Origin: Rhizobium sp. Q54
GTDB lineage: Bacteria > Pseudomonadota > Alphaproteobacteria > Rhizobiales > Beijerinckiaceae
Reading direction: 5' to 3'
Assembly (NCBI GenBank): GCA_945878875.1
Contig: CAMCUC010000001.1
Span: 1-64,000 of the forward strand
Length of the DNA stretch: 64,000 bases
The stretch's first letter is position 1. Each line of letters begins with the position of its first letter. A model generated the notes under the pieces. The model did no database searches. It saw only the letters and a list, made by a program, of their open reading frames with translations, and was not told where the DNA came from. Shown in pieces: positions 17,303-26,115 of this stretch. A program made the translations under genes and the position numbers.

Positions 17303-17517
17303 CGTGCCCTCCCGCGGCGGTCTTTGTCCGCCTGTTTTTTATCTTAAACCTGTGACGCTGCGCGTCCAGCATTTGCGGACTGGAAGCCCGCGGTCAAGGA
17401 TCACCCGGCTTCCCGCGCGCGCCCGAGGGTTGAACCGGAACGTGCGTGCGCATACAAAAGACACACGCAACGACGGCGTGGACTTCGTCTAAACGCCGCA
17501 TTGAGGAGGGGAATGTC

Positions 17518-18585
17518 ATGAAATCAACACGCATCGCTACATTGGCGGCCGCAGCCGGCGCGCTTGTCGCCAGCGCGCCAGCTCTCGCGCAATCGCCGCA
17601 GGCCTTCTATGAGGGCCGCAAGATGGACATGGTGATCGGCTATTCAGCTGGCGGGACCTACGATCTTTATGCGCGGCTTGTGGCCCGCAATCTCGGCAAT
17701 TATCTACCCGGTAACCCGACCATCGTGCCGCGCAACATGCCCGGCGGCGGCAGCCGCACGGCGATGAACTGGGTGTATTCGGTCGCTCCCAAGGATGGCT
17801 CGGTGCTGGGAACGGGCGATCAGTCGATCTCGATTGCGCAGGCCCTTGGCGATCCGCAGGTGCGCTTTGACGTACGCAAGTTCAACTACATCGGTAATCC
17901 CGCGCGCGAGAACAACACGACCGCGGCCTGGCATACGTCCGGCGTCAAAACGATTGCGGACGCGATGAAGCAGGAAGTGACAGTGGGCGCGACCGGCGGC
18001 TCTACCTCGTCGCAATATCCCAAGGCGATGAATGCGCTGCTGGGCACGCAATTCAAAATCATTCTGGGCTATCCCGGCGGCAATGACATCAACCTTGCGA
18101 TGGAGCGCGGCGAAGTTGCGGTGCGCGGCTCCAATTCATGGGGTGCGTGGAAGGCGACGCGTCCCGATTGGCTGCGCGACAAGAAGATCAACATCCTCGT
18201 GCAAATCGGCCTAGAGAAATCACCGGATCTGAAGGACGTTCCGCTGCTCATGGAAATGGGAAAGACTGCGGAAGACCGCGCCGTGCTGAAGCTTTTGTCG
18301 TCGCCCACCGCCATCGGGCGCCCGGTATTCACCACGCCGGACACGCCGGATGATCGCGTAAAAACCCTGCGCGCAGCCTTCGATAAAATGGTCGCCGATC
18401 CAAAATTCGTCGAGGCAGCCCTGAAAGAGAACTTCGAGATTGATCCTGTCTCGGGCGCAGACGTGCAGAAGATCGTCGCTGAAATTATTGATGCGCCGGA
18501 GGCTGTGCGCAAGCGTCTTGGTGAAATCATCGGCGGCGTCGAGCAGAACACCAGCGGCGCAAAACCTGCGCCCGCCGCCCAATGA
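17518..18585 (+). CDS. TctC-like (Bug-type) periplasmic solute-binding protein
   Basis: A 355-residue secreted protein. A signal peptide (ATLAAAAGALVASAPALAQ) is followed by KMDMVIGYSAGGTYDLYARL, VPRNMPGGGSRTAMNW and GYPGGNDINLAMERGE, patterns of the TctC/Bug family that binds carboxylated compounds for tripartite tricarboxylate transporters. No TctA or TctB gene is adjacent, so it may serve a distant transporter or act as a sensor. The ATG at 17518 has GAGGAGGGG upstream. Its stop overlaps the second aldolase start as ATGA, so the two are translationally coupled and probably act on the same substrate. Confidence 0.82.
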   Translation: MKSTRIATLAAAAGALVASAPALAQSPQAFYEGRKMDMVIGYSAGGTYDLYARLVARNLGNYLPGNPTIVPRNMPGGGSRTAMNWVYSVAPKDGSVLGTGDQSISIAQALGDPQVRFDVRKFNYIGNPARENNTTAAWHTSGVKTIADAMKQEVTVGATGGSTSSQYPKAMNALLGTQFKIILGYPGGNDINLAMERGEVAVRGSNSWGAWKATRPDWLRDKKINILVQIGLEKSPDLKDVPLLMEMGKTAEDRAVLKLLSSPTAIGRPVFTTPDTPDDRVKTLRAAFDKMVADPKFVEAALKENFEIDPVSGADVQKIVAEIIDAPEAVRKRLGEIIGGVEQNTSGAKPAPAAQ

Positions 18586-19328
18586 GCCTTGATGCCTTGA
18601 CGCAAACGCAGGCGGGCGCCATCGCCCGTCTGCGGGAAGAAGTGGCTGCGGCGTCGCGACTTCTGGTGATGGAGAACTTGCTGGACTATTCGGGCCATGT
18701 GAGCGCCCGCGTGCCCGGCATGGACGCCTATCTTATCCAGCCCGGCGTCGATCCGCGTTCCGATGTTTTGCCCGGGCGTTTGTTGATCGTAGATTTTGAC
18801 GGCAACGTTCTTGAGGGCGGGGCCGGTCTGCGCCCGCCCATCGAGACCCCGATCCACGGCGAGATTTATCGCGCGCGGCCAGACGTGCAATCGGTGCTGC
18901 ATTCGCACATGGAGCTGGCGATTGCGTTCACGCTGATGGAGGGCGTGCAATTGCAGCTGATGCGCGCGCGCGCTGTGCGCTGGGAGAGCGGCATCCCGAT
19001 GCATCCAGACCCCAGCCACATCAAGCTGAAGTCGCAAGGAGAGGCGCTGGCGCGCGATCTTGGACCCAGTCATGCTTTGCTGATGCGCGCGCACGGGCTG
19101 GTGCTGACGGCTGAATCCGTACCCGCGATTCTGGTCGACGCCGTGCATTTTGACGAGAACGCGCGCGCCCACATGCAGGCCTTGCAGGCGGGAAAAACTC
19201 CACTGCCGCTGACTCCAGAAGAGATCGCGCAAATCAACAAGCACGAGGTGCGCGATTTTCATATCGGCAAGCTGTGGGCTTATTACCTGAACAAGGGCCG
19301 CAAGGCGGGTGTTGTCAGGGGCGAATAG
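18582..19328 (+). CDS. Class II aldolase/adducin family protein (copy 2)
   Basis: A 248-residue paralogue of the gene at 15740. Shared landmarks are DYSGHVSARVPG, DAYLIQP, the metal-binding SVLHSHMEL and MRAHGLVLTAES. The two copies align across their full length but differ in the loop after the first metal ligands (FTLVEDAV versus FTLMEGVQ), so they probably have separate substrates or steps. Some members of this family are decarboxylases for dihydroxyphthalate-type acids, which would fit the Rieske oxygenase downstream. That link is an inference. The start overlaps the TctC stop (ATGA). Confidence 0.85.
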   Translation: MSLDALTQTQAGAIARLREEVAAASRLLVMENLLDYSGHVSARVPGMDAYLIQPGVDPRSDVLPGRLLIVDFDGNVLEGGAGLRPPIETPIHGEIYRARPDVQSVLHSHMELAIAFTLMEGVQLQLMRARAVRWESGIPMHPDPSHIKLKSQGEALARDLGPSHALLMRAHGLVLTAESVPAILVDAVHFDENARAHMQALQAGKTPLPLTPEEIAQINKHEVRDFHIGKLWAYYLNKGRKAGVVRGE

Positions 19329-19348
19329 CGGCATTAGGCAGCAGGTTT

Positions 19349-19384
19349 TGCCGGGCTTTGATCCAGCGCAAGGCGAGCCCGGCA
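19349..19384 (+). terminator. Stem-loop after the second aldolase gene
   Basis: A 9-bp perfect inverted repeat (TGCCGGGCT / AGCCCGGCA) with an 18-base loop begins 20 bases after the aldolase stop. A T-rich patch follows at about 19391. It may separate the TctC-aldolase pair from the Rieske gene. Confidence 0.4.
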
Positions 19385-19408
19385 GTCACGTCTTATTTTC
19401 TTCCATGA

Positions 19409-19421
19409 GGAACGAAGTTCC
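19409..19421. promoter_or_regulatory. Candidate operator palindrome upstream of the Rieske gene
   Basis: The sequence GGAACGAAGTTCC is a perfect 5-bp inverted repeat with a 3-base centre, 33 bases before the Rieske start. It resembles IclR-type operators. A second, overlapping palindrome TTCC-ATGA-GGAA starts at 19401. No regulator gene lies in this cluster. Confidence 0.35.
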
Positions 19422-19454
19422 ACATAGAAGAACAAGCAAGGCGAGGACAATTCT

Positions 19455-20741
19455 ATGCTCAGCAAAGAACAGAACGATCTTGTGACGCAAACTGGGCCGG
19501 GCACGGCGATGGGCGATCTTTTCCGCTGCTATTGGCTGCCGATCCTGCTCGCGCAAGAGCTTCCCGAGGCTGATTGCGCGCCGGTGCGGGTCAAGGTTCT
19601 CTCCGAGCGATTGATCGCGTTTCGCGACAGCGAGGGCAAGCTTGGGCTGATAGACGAATTTTGTCCCCATCGCGGCGCCTCGCTATGGTTCGCCCGCAAT
19701 GAAGAATGCGGCCTGCGCTGCCCCTATCACGGCTGGAAGTTCGACGTGAACGGCCAGTGCGTCGACGTGCCCTCCGAGCCCGCAGAATCAGGCTACGCAA
19801 ACAAGATCAAAGTCACGTCCTACCCCGTGATCGAGAAGGGTGGCGTGATCTGGACCTATATGGGCAAGCCTGAAAACAAGCCCGAAGAGCCCAATTACGA
19901 ATTCGCCGTGGTGCCGACCGAACAAAGCTTCATGTCCAAGCGCTATCAGGATTGCAATTGGCTGCAGGCGCTGGAGGGCGGCATCGATTCCTCGCACGTC
20001 TCCTTCCTGCATCGCGGCGACGTGAAGTCTGATCCGCTGTTCAAGGATGCAGGCGGCAACAAGTATAATCTGAACGATCTGTCGCCGGTGTTCGAGGTGA
20101 TTGAAAACGACGGCGGCCTGTTCATCGGCGCGCGCCGCATGGCCGAGGATAACCAATATTACTGGCGCATCACGCCTTGGCTGATGCCCTGCTACACAGC
20201 GGTTCCTCCACGTGGCGATTATCCCATGCACGGGCATTTCTGGGTGCCCATCGACGACCACACCTGCTGGGCGTGGAGCTTTGATTATCATCCCGTGCGT
20301 GCGCTCACCGAGGTTGAAGTCGGCCATATGAGAGCGGGCAAGGGCGTGCATGTGAAATACATTCCCGGCACCTATATGCCGCTAGCCAACAAGGATAACG
20401 ATTACCTGATGGACCGTGCTGCCCAGAAGGCGGGCACGACCTATAGCGGCATTGAAGGCATCGGCACGCAGGACGCCTCGTTGCAGGAAAGCATGGGGCC
20501 GATCGTCGACCGCACGAAGGAAAATCTCGTCGGCTGCGACAACGGCATCATCATGGCGCGTCACAAACTGATGCGCGCTGCAAAGGCGCTGCGCGACAAG
20601 GGCCAATTGCCGCCCGCACGCACGCCTGAACAGCAAGCGGTGCGCGCAACCGCGCTGCTGCTGAAGCGTGAAGTGCACTTCCGCGACGGCGCCAAAGAAG
20701 CGCTGAAAGCCAAGAAGGGCGTGCCGCAGACGAGCGTTTGA
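19455..20741 (+). CDS. Rieske [2Fe-2S] aromatic ring-hydroxylating oxygenase, alpha subunit
   Basis: A 428-residue protein of the phthalate 4,5-dioxygenase-like group. The Rieske cluster motifs are CPHRG at about residue 72 and CPYHGW at about 92. The mononuclear iron ligand region is GGIDSSHVSFLH at about 175-186. It uses O2 and electrons from a separate reductase to hydroxylate or demethylate an aromatic acid. No reductase or ferredoxin gene is in the window, so electrons must come from elsewhere. The ATG at 19455 is preceded by GCGAGGAC. It ends the catabolic cluster begun at 15740. The exact substrate is unknown. Confidence 0.93.
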   Translation: MLSKEQNDLVTQTGPGTAMGDLFRCYWLPILLAQELPEADCAPVRVKVLSERLIAFRDSEGKLGLIDEFCPHRGASLWFARNEECGLRCPYHGWKFDVNGQCVDVPSEPAESGYANKIKVTSYPVIEKGGVIWTYMGKPENKPEEPNYEFAVVPTEQSFMSKRYQDCNWLQALEGGIDSSHVSFLHRGDVKSDPLFKDAGGNKYNLNDLSPVFEVIENDGGLFIGARRMAEDNQYYWRITPWLMPCYTAVPPRGDYPMHGHFWVPIDDHTCWAWSFDYHPVRALTEVEVGHMRAGKGVHVKYIPGTYMPLANKDNDYLMDRAAQKAGTTYSGIEGIGTQDASLQESMGPIVDRTKENLVGCDNGIIMARHKLMRAAKALRDKGQLPPARTPEQQAVRATALLLKREVHFRDGAKEALKAKKGVPQTSV

Positions 20742-20770
20742 GGGGGGCGAGCAGCGAGTAGCGCTGCTCC

Positions 20771-20904
20771 TTCCTTCTCCCCTTGCGGGAGAATGTGGCG
20801 CGCGAAGCGTGACGGATAAGGCGGCTCTTGCAACGCTTGAAGATTACCCCTCATCCGCCCCTTGCTGACGCAAGGAGCACCTTCTCCCGCAAGGGGAGAA
20901 GGAA
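20771..20904. repeat. Palindromic intergenic repeat element, 23-bp perfect arms
   Basis: Positions 20771-20793 and 20882-20904 are perfect inverted repeats of 23 bp, built around TTCTCCCCTTGCGGGAGAA-like sequence, with 88 bases between. The arms are themselves partly palindromic. The inner part carries imperfect complements (GGATAAGGCGG versus CCTCATCCGCC). Similar mobile-looking elements (MITE/RUP-like) are scattered in alphaproteobacterial intergenic regions. It lies between the Rieske stop and the CPBP start, and could also act as a terminator. Confidence 0.75.
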
Positions 20905-20966
20905 GCGAGGGCCCTGTTAATGCGATCTCCAGCGTTGTGCGTTAATAATGCACGCTGGAGACGTTC

Positions 20967-21725
20967 ATGACCAAGCCGCCCGGCCTGCCCGGCTTTCTGC
21001 TCAGCCTTTTGGTTATCATTATTGCGGGTGCGGCGTGCTTCGCCCTCATCGACGCAGCATTGTTTGCGATAGCCTATGGCGCGCAGGGACAAGCGGGCGT
21101 GCGCGCGCTTGCGGGCATGTTCGATCTGTCGCGACTTGGCGCGCTGTCAGGGGCCAACGCAACTGCTTTGTTTGCTCTGGCGGCGATGCTTTACGCGTCG
21201 ATCATTGGCGGCGTTCTAATCGCGGCGCGCTTGTGGGGCGGGCGGAGTTTTCGCGATTTGGTCGCCTGGCATGGGCCTTATCCGCAATGGCGCATGCGCT
21301 ATTGGCCATGGCTGCTGGCCATTCCGCTTTACCATCTGGTGGCGGGAACGCTGCTGCGGCTGCTGTATCCTGAAATCTCGATGAACTTGCGCTTGCCTGC
21401 CGAGGCGCTGGCGCTGGGTTTGTCGTTTCTGGCCATCGTCATCCTTGCGCCTCTGGCGGAGGAGCTTTTCTTTCGCGGCTGGTTATACGGCGCCTTGCGC
21501 GCGCGCCTGTCCGCAAACGTCGCCATTTTTGTCTGCGCATTTGTTTTCGCCATAGCCCATTGGGACGGCATGGGGCTTTACCCGATTGCGGTGTTCGCGC
21601 CGGGGCTTGTTCTCACAATCATACGTGAGCGAACGGGCTCGGCGAAGGCGACCTTTCTCGTCCATGCGATCTATAACTTCGCAGGCTGGATTGGGCTGGC
21701 GGCGATCAGCATCATCGGCGGCTAA
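20967..21725 (+). CDS. CPBP family intramembrane glutamic endopeptidase (Abi/Rce1-like)
   Basis: A 252-residue membrane protein with about seven helices. It carries the CPBP motifs EE-x-x-x-R as LAEELFFRGW (about residue 155), F-x-x-x-H as FVFAIAH and the later HAIYNFAG (about 235). These residues form the active site of type II CAAX prenyl endopeptidase-like proteases. Bacterial members are often linked to self-immunity to bacteriocins or have unknown targets. The ATG at 20967 has GGAG eight bases upstream. It stands alone after a repeat element, and nothing suggests its target. Confidence 0.85.
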   Translation: MTKPPGLPGFLLSLLVIIIAGAACFALIDAALFAIAYGAQGQAGVRALAGMFDLSRLGALSGANATALFALAAMLYASIIGGVLIAARLWGGRSFRDLVAWHGPYPQWRMRYWPWLLAIPLYHLVAGTLLRLLYPEISMNLRLPAEALALGLSFLAIVILAPLAEELFFRGWLYGALRARLSANVAIFVCAFVFAIAHWDGMGLYPIAVFAPGLVLTIIRERTGSAKATFLVHAIYNFAGWIGLAAISIIGG

Positions 21726-21735
21726 CTGCGGTCGC

Positions 21736-22194
21736 CTAACCCGTGCCCGGCGCGCCGCCCGTCAGCAGGCGTTCGATTTCATGCACCGGCTTGCCGGTGA
21801 AATCCTTGGCGACCTCCGCGCCCAGAATAGCCTTCATGCCATTGCCGTAGGCTTGCCGCAAAATCCCCAGCGCTTTGGGCGGGGCGACGATGTGGACGCG
21901 CTTGATATTGGGCGCCTCCGTTTCGAGCTTTGCGATCAGGCGCCCCAGAAAATCCGCCTCGGACTGGCTTTTGTAATCGGTCTGCTCGACTGCGCTGCGG
22001 GCGCTCCCGAAAGATTGATGAACCCGCCCCGGCGCGTCGGAGCCTTGCTCGCGGGTGCTGCCGTGCTGCTCCTCGAAAGCCTCCCTCGTGCGTAGATTGG
22101 GGAATTTCTCATCCCCGATGTTCTCTAAAATCAGGGCTCGGGCGCCATCGCACACCAAAATCCAGTCGCCTTGCGCAAACTTCATGTCCAGCAT
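21736..22194 (-). CDS. Host attachment family protein
   Basis: A 152-residue soluble protein matching the family named after the Agrobacterium attachment gene atsE. It begins MKFAQGDWILVCDGARALIL and continues with FLGRLIAKLE and VHIVAPPKALGILR. The fold resembles an eRF1/baeRF-like nuclease or nucleotide-binding domain. The biochemical role is not settled and attachment may be indirect. The ATG at 22194 has AAGGGAAAAG just upstream. An internal ATG three codons later is an alternative. The gene converges on the CPBP gene, with 10 bases between the stops. Confidence 0.8.
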   Translation of the reverse strand: MLDMKFAQGDWILVCDGARALILENIGDEKFPNLRTREAFEEQHGSTREQGSDAPGRVHQSFGSARSAVEQTDYKSQSEADFLGRLIAKLETEAPNIKRVHIVAPPKALGILRQAYGNGMKAILGAEVAKDFTGKPVHEIERLLTGGAPGTG

Positions 22195-22298
22195 TTCTTT
22201 TCCCTTTCGGCCACGCGCTGCGTGGGCTGCCCTGCGGGGAGGGAATCGTTATAAGAGAGCATCAGTTCCATTCTTCCGAAAAGCTAAGTTAAAGTCCC

Positions 22299-23093
22299 AT
22301 GCGCCAATATCATGAGCTTCTCAATCGCGTCCTCCATGAGGGCGTCCATAAATCCGACCGCACCGGCACCGGCACGCTGTCGGTATTTGGTCACCAGATG
22401 CGGTTTGATCTGGGGCAGGGTTTTCCGCTCGTCACAACCAAGAAGCTGCACCTGAAGTCCATCGTGCATGAATTGCTGTGGTTCATTGCGGGCGATACGA
22501 ACGTCAAATATCTACGCGAGAACGGCGTTTCGATCTGGAATGAATGGGCGGACGATTCGGGCGAGCTGGGGCCTGTCTATGGGCGTCAATGGCGCTCATG
22601 GACGGGCGCCGACGGGCGCGCGCACGACCAGCTTGCAAGCCTGCTGACGGAAATTCAGCGTAATCCGGATTCTCGTCGGCTTGTCTTGTCAGCGTGGAAC
22701 GTCGGCGATCTCGACAAGATGGCGCTGGCGCCGTGCCATTGCCTGTTTCAGTTTTACGTGGCGGACGGCAAGCTCTCGTGCCAGCTCTATCAGCGCTCCG
22801 CCGATTGTTTTCTGGGCGTGCCGTTCAACATCGCCAGCTATGCGCTGCTGACACATATGATGGCGCATGTGTGCGGGCTTGGCGTCGGCGATTTCGTGCA
22901 CACGTTCGGCGATGCGCATTTGTACGTGAACCATCTGGAACAGACGAAGCTGCAATTGTCGCGCGATCTGCGCCCCCTGCCAAAGCTGCGGCTGAACCCG
23001 AACGTGCGCTCGTTGTTTGACTTCACCTATGACGATATTGCGTTTGAGGATTACGATCCCCATCCGCTGATTAAAGCGGCGGTGGCGGTGTGA
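22299..23093 (+). CDS. thyA: Thymidylate synthase
   Basis: A 264-residue ThyA that methylates dUMP to dTMP with methylene-tetrahydrofolate. The catalytic Cys lies in [12 protein letters not shown] (about residue 146). The folate and dUMP loops are visible as KSDRTGTGT at about 19-27 and [16 protein letters not shown] at about 166. Length equals that of the E. coli enzyme. It is followed by folA with a four-base GTGA overlap. This couples dTMP production to regeneration of tetrahydrofolate, because ThyA releases dihydrofolate. Confidence 0.98.
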   Translation: MRQYHELLNRVLHEGVHKSDRTGTGTLSVFGHQMRFDLGQGFPLVTTKKLHLKSIVHELLWFIAGDTNVKYLRENGVSIWNEWADDSGELGPVYGRQWRSWTGADGRAHDQLASLLTEIQRNPDSRRLVLSAWNVGDLDKMALAPCHCLFQFYVADGKLSCQLYQRSADCFLGVPFNIASYALLTHMMAHVCGLGVGDFVHTFGDAHLYVNHLEQTKLQLSRDLRPLPKLRLNPNVRSLFDFTYDDIAFEDYDPHPLIKAAVAV

Positions 23094-23608
23094 GCGCTCA
23101 ACCTTTCCCTCTCGTGCTCGTCGCAGCAATTGGCCTCAATCGCGTGATTGGCGGCGAGGGTGCCTTGCCGTGGCGCCTGCCAAGCGATCTCAAGCGGTTC
23201 AAGGCGATCACTATGGGCAAGCCGATGCTGATGGGGCGCAAGACTTTCGCCGCCATCGGCCGTCCGCTGCCGGGACGAGAAACCATCGTGCTGACGCGTG
23301 ATAAAGGATTCGTACATCCGGGCATCTACGTAGCTCATGATCTCGAATCCGCTTTGCAGCTTGCGCAAGAGCGCGCGGGCGCGATGGGCGCAAAAGAAAT
23401 TATCGTGGCCGGCGGCGGAGATCTTTACGCCCAGACCATTGGCTTGGCGCAGCGCCTGGACGTCACCGAAGTCCATTTATCGCCGTCAGGAGACGCTTTC
23501 TTCCCCATTTTTGAGCAAAATAACTGGATCGAGACCGCGCGAACGCCATATGAAGCAGGACCGGGAGACGAGGCCGCCTTTACCGTTTTGACGTTTGAGC
23601 GTCGCTAA
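23090..23608 (+). CDS. folA: Dihydrofolate reductase
   Basis: A 172-residue DHFR that reduces dihydrofolate to tetrahydrofolate with NADPH. Characteristic parts are [19 protein letters not shown] at about residues 10-28, [21 protein letters not shown] at about 50 and [12 protein letters not shown] at about 103. The start is a GTG overlapping the thyA stop (GTGA), which implies translational coupling. This is the trimethoprim target family. The hflKC genes follow after about 96 bases in the same direction. Confidence 0.97.
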   Translation: MSAQPFPLVLVAAIGLNRVIGGEGALPWRLPSDLKRFKAITMGKPMLMGRKTFAAIGRPLPGRETIVLTRDKGFVHPGIYVAHDLESALQLAQERAGAMGAKEIIVAGGGDLYAQTIGLAQRLDVTEVHLSPSGDAFFPIFEQNNWIETARTPYEAGPGDEAAFTVLTFERR

Positions 23609-23704
23609 AGGCCGCACGACAAGTTGAAAATTAGCGCACTCGTGCTTAATTCTGGGCGGGTGGCGCGATACGTCGCGTTGCCGGAGGGGAACAGAGGAAA
23701 ATTC

Positions 23705-24916
23705 ATGCCTTGGAGCAATCAAAGCGGCGGCGGTGGCGGCGGTGGGCCGTGGAAGCCGGGCAACAATCCCGGACCATGGGGTCAGGGCCCTTCGGGAAGC
23801 GGCGGGGGCGGACAGACGCCGCCCGATCTTGAGGATTTGCTGCGTCGCGGCCAGGATCGTTTGCGGCAGGCGTTGCCCGGCGGCGGCTTCGGCGGCGCCG
23901 GCATTGCGGCGATCGTCGCACTGGTTGCGCTGGGATGGTTCGCAACCGGCGTCTACACTGTGCAGCCCAACGAGGCGGGCATCGAGACGACGTTTGGCAA
24001 GTTCACCGAACGCACCAGTTCAGGCCTGAACTATAATTGGCCTTCGCCGATTGGCTCGGTGACGAAGCTGCGCGTGACGGATCGCAACAGCACCGACATC
24101 GGCTTCATCACGCGCGAAGATCCGCGTCGCCCCAACAACACAACACAAATCGACGTTAATGAGGAAAGCCTCATGCTGACGGGCGATGAAAACATCGCCG
24201 ACGTGAAGTTCCGCGTCATCTGGCAGATCGACCCTGCGCGTCCCGAAGATTACGCCTTCAACGTTCGCGCCCCGCGCGAGACTGTGAAAGCCGTGTCTGA
24301 AAGCGTGATGCGCGAAATCGTCGGTCGCACCCAGATCCAGCGCATTCTGACCGCTGAACGCAAGCTCATTGAGCCAGCAGCCCAGGACCTGACGCAGAAG
24401 GTGCTCAACGAGTACAAGGCTGGCGTGCTAATCCTGCAGGTGCAATTGCTCTCGGTCGATCCGCCCGAGCAGGTGATCTCGGCATTCCGCGACGTGACTG
24501 CGGCCCAGCAGGATCTGGAGCGCATGCGCAACGAGGCTGAGGCGTACGCCAATCGCGTGGTGCCCGAAGCGCGCGGTTCCGCCGCCCGCATTCTGCAAGA
24601 AGCTGAAGGCTATCGCGAGCAGACGGTCGCCGAAGCGCGCGGTCAGGCCTCGCGCTTCGATCAGGTCTACGAGCAATATCGCAACGCGCCTGAAGTGACG
24701 CGCGAGCGCATGTACATCGAGACGATGGAGCGTGTGCTGGCCGGATCCAGCAAGGTTATTGTCGATCAGAACGGTCAGGGCGTGGTGCCCTATCTGCCGC
24801 TTGATCCGTTGCAGGGCGCGCCGGGCCAGCAGCCGCAGGGCTCGCAATTGCAGGTTAATCAACCGCGTACGACGCCAGCCGTTCAGCAACAGACGCAGCA
24901 GGGGGTACGCCGATGA
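23705..24916 (+). CDS. hflK: FtsH protease modulator HflK
   Basis: A 403-residue SPFH/prohibitin-domain membrane protein. A Gly/Pro-rich N-terminal tail of about 55 residues is followed by a single membrane helix (GIAAIVALVALGWFATGVYTV, about 70-90), then the SPFH domain beginning with QPNEAGIETTFGKF, and a Gln-rich tail. HflK and HflC form a large periplasmic-side cage around the FtsH protease and modulate its activity. The ATG at 23705 (MPWSNQ) has AGAGGAAAA upstream. The frame extends to 23624 without a convincing start. It overlaps hflC by four bases. Confidence 0.96.
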   Translation: MPWSNQSGGGGGGGPWKPGNNPGPWGQGPSGSGGGGQTPPDLEDLLRRGQDRLRQALPGGGFGGAGIAAIVALVALGWFATGVYTVQPNEAGIETTFGKFTERTSSGLNYNWPSPIGSVTKLRVTDRNSTDIGFITREDPRRPNNTTQIDVNEESLMLTGDENIADVKFRVIWQIDPARPEDYAFNVRAPRETVKAVSESVMREIVGRTQIQRILTAERKLIEPAAQDLTQKVLNEYKAGVLILQVQLLSVDPPEQVISAFRDVTAAQQDLERMRNEAEAYANRVVPEARGSAARILQEAEGYREQTVAEARGQASRFDQVYEQYRNAPEVTRERMYIETMERVLAGSSKVIVDQNGQGVVPYLPLDPLQGAPGQQPQGSQLQVNQPRTTPAVQQQTQQGVRR

Positions 24917-25872
24917 AAAGCTCAGTCGTAGGCTTTGCAGCCCTTGTCGTGCTGGCTGCAATCGTCATCGTCGGCGGCGCTTCGGTGTTCGTCGTTCATC
25001 AGACCGAACAGGCGCTCGTGCTCCGGTTCGGCCAGCCGGTCGGCGAGCGCGCGCTCGTCACCACGCCGGGCCTGCACTTCAAGGCGCCATTTGTCGAGAA
25101 CGTGGTTTATTTCGATAACCGCATTCTTGATCTTGAGACGTCGAAGCAGGAAGTGCTCGCCGCCGATAACAGCCGCATCGAGGTGGACGCGTTCCTGCGT
25201 TACAAAATCGTCGATTCGCTGCGCTTCTATCAATCGGTTCGCACCATTCAGGGCGGCAACAACCAGCTTGGCTCCGTGCTGAATTCGGCTGTTCGCCGCG
25301 TGCTGGGCGAAGCGACGATGATGCAGCTTGTGCGCGAGGACCGCGCCAATCTGATGCTGCGGATTCGCGATCAGGTGAATACTGAGGCCCTGAAGCTGGG
25401 CGCGCAGGTCATTGACGTGCGTATTCGCCGCGCCGATCTGCCCAAGCAGATTTCGGAGCAGGTGTTCCTGCGCATGCAGACCGAGCGTCAACGCGAGGCG
25501 TCCGAGTTTCGTGCGCAAGGCGCCGAGCAGAAGCAGCGCATCGAATCGCGCGCTGACCGCGACGTAACGGTTCTTCGAGCCGAAGCGCAGCGGCAAGCCG
25601 ACACCACGCGAGGCGAAGGCGACGCGACGAGGAACAAGATCTTCGCTGAATCTTTTGGCAAAGACCCTGACTTCTTCGCCTTTTATCGCTCCATGCAGGC
25701 CTACGAGACCGGCTTGCGCGACACCCGTTTCGTGATGAGCCCGAACGCGGAGTTTTTCCGCTTCTTTGGGCGTCCCGGAGCTGAAGCGCGCAAGAGCGGA
25801 CCGGCCCCGGCGCCGGTTCCAACCGCACCCCAGGCTGGCGCTGAAGCCAAATCGGCGCCAGCACAGAACTAA
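24913..25872 (+). CDS. hflC: FtsH protease modulator HflC
   Basis: A 319-residue partner of HflK. An N-terminal membrane helix (VVLAAIVIVGGASVFVVHQT) precedes the SPFH domain (EQALVLRFGQPVGE, then GLHFKAPFVENVVYFDNRIL), a helical stretch rich in Glu, Arg and Gln, and an Ala/Pro-rich tail. The ATG overlaps the hflK stop (ATGA), as is usual for this pair. A terminator-like hairpin follows 26 bases after the stop. A degP gene of the same direction begins 243 bases downstream. Confidence 0.96.
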   Translation: MKSSVVGFAALVVLAAIVIVGGASVFVVHQTEQALVLRFGQPVGERALVTTPGLHFKAPFVENVVYFDNRILDLETSKQEVLAADNSRIEVDAFLRYKIVDSLRFYQSVRTIQGGNNQLGSVLNSAVRRVLGEATMMQLVREDRANLMLRIRDQVNTEALKLGAQVIDVRIRRADLPKQISEQVFLRMQTERQREASEFRAQGAEQKQRIESRADRDVTVLRAEAQRQADTTRGEGDATRNKIFAESFGKDPDFFAFYRSMQAYETGLRDTRFVMSPNAEFFRFFGRPGAEARKSGPAPAPVPTAPQAGAEAKSAPAQN

Positions 25873-25898
25873 ACCGGGCGTTGGTCCGTAAGCTAGAA

Positions 25899-25927
25899 AG
25901 CCCGGCCGCAAATGCTGCGACCGGGCT
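25899..25927 (+). terminator. Terminator-like hairpin after hflC
   Basis: An 11-bp stem with one mismatch (AGCCCGGCCGC / GCGACCGGGCT) and a 7-base loop begins 26 bases after the hflC stop. The following sequence is only moderately T-rich (CAAGTTTGAGATTT). It probably ends the hflKC transcript. Confidence 0.6.
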
Positions 25928-26115
25928 CAAGTTTGAGATTTATCTGATATTTTCCCGGCGCCTACCGCCGGTGCGCCATGATAATGGCTCGCATCCCGGC
26001 ATAGATGCGGTGGTGGCGTAAACGCAAACACGCGATCGGGGGGCGACAAATGCCCGCCACCGGTCTTTAATGAGCGATCAGCGGGGCGATGGCCCGGCAC
26101 AGGAGACGCGGACAT

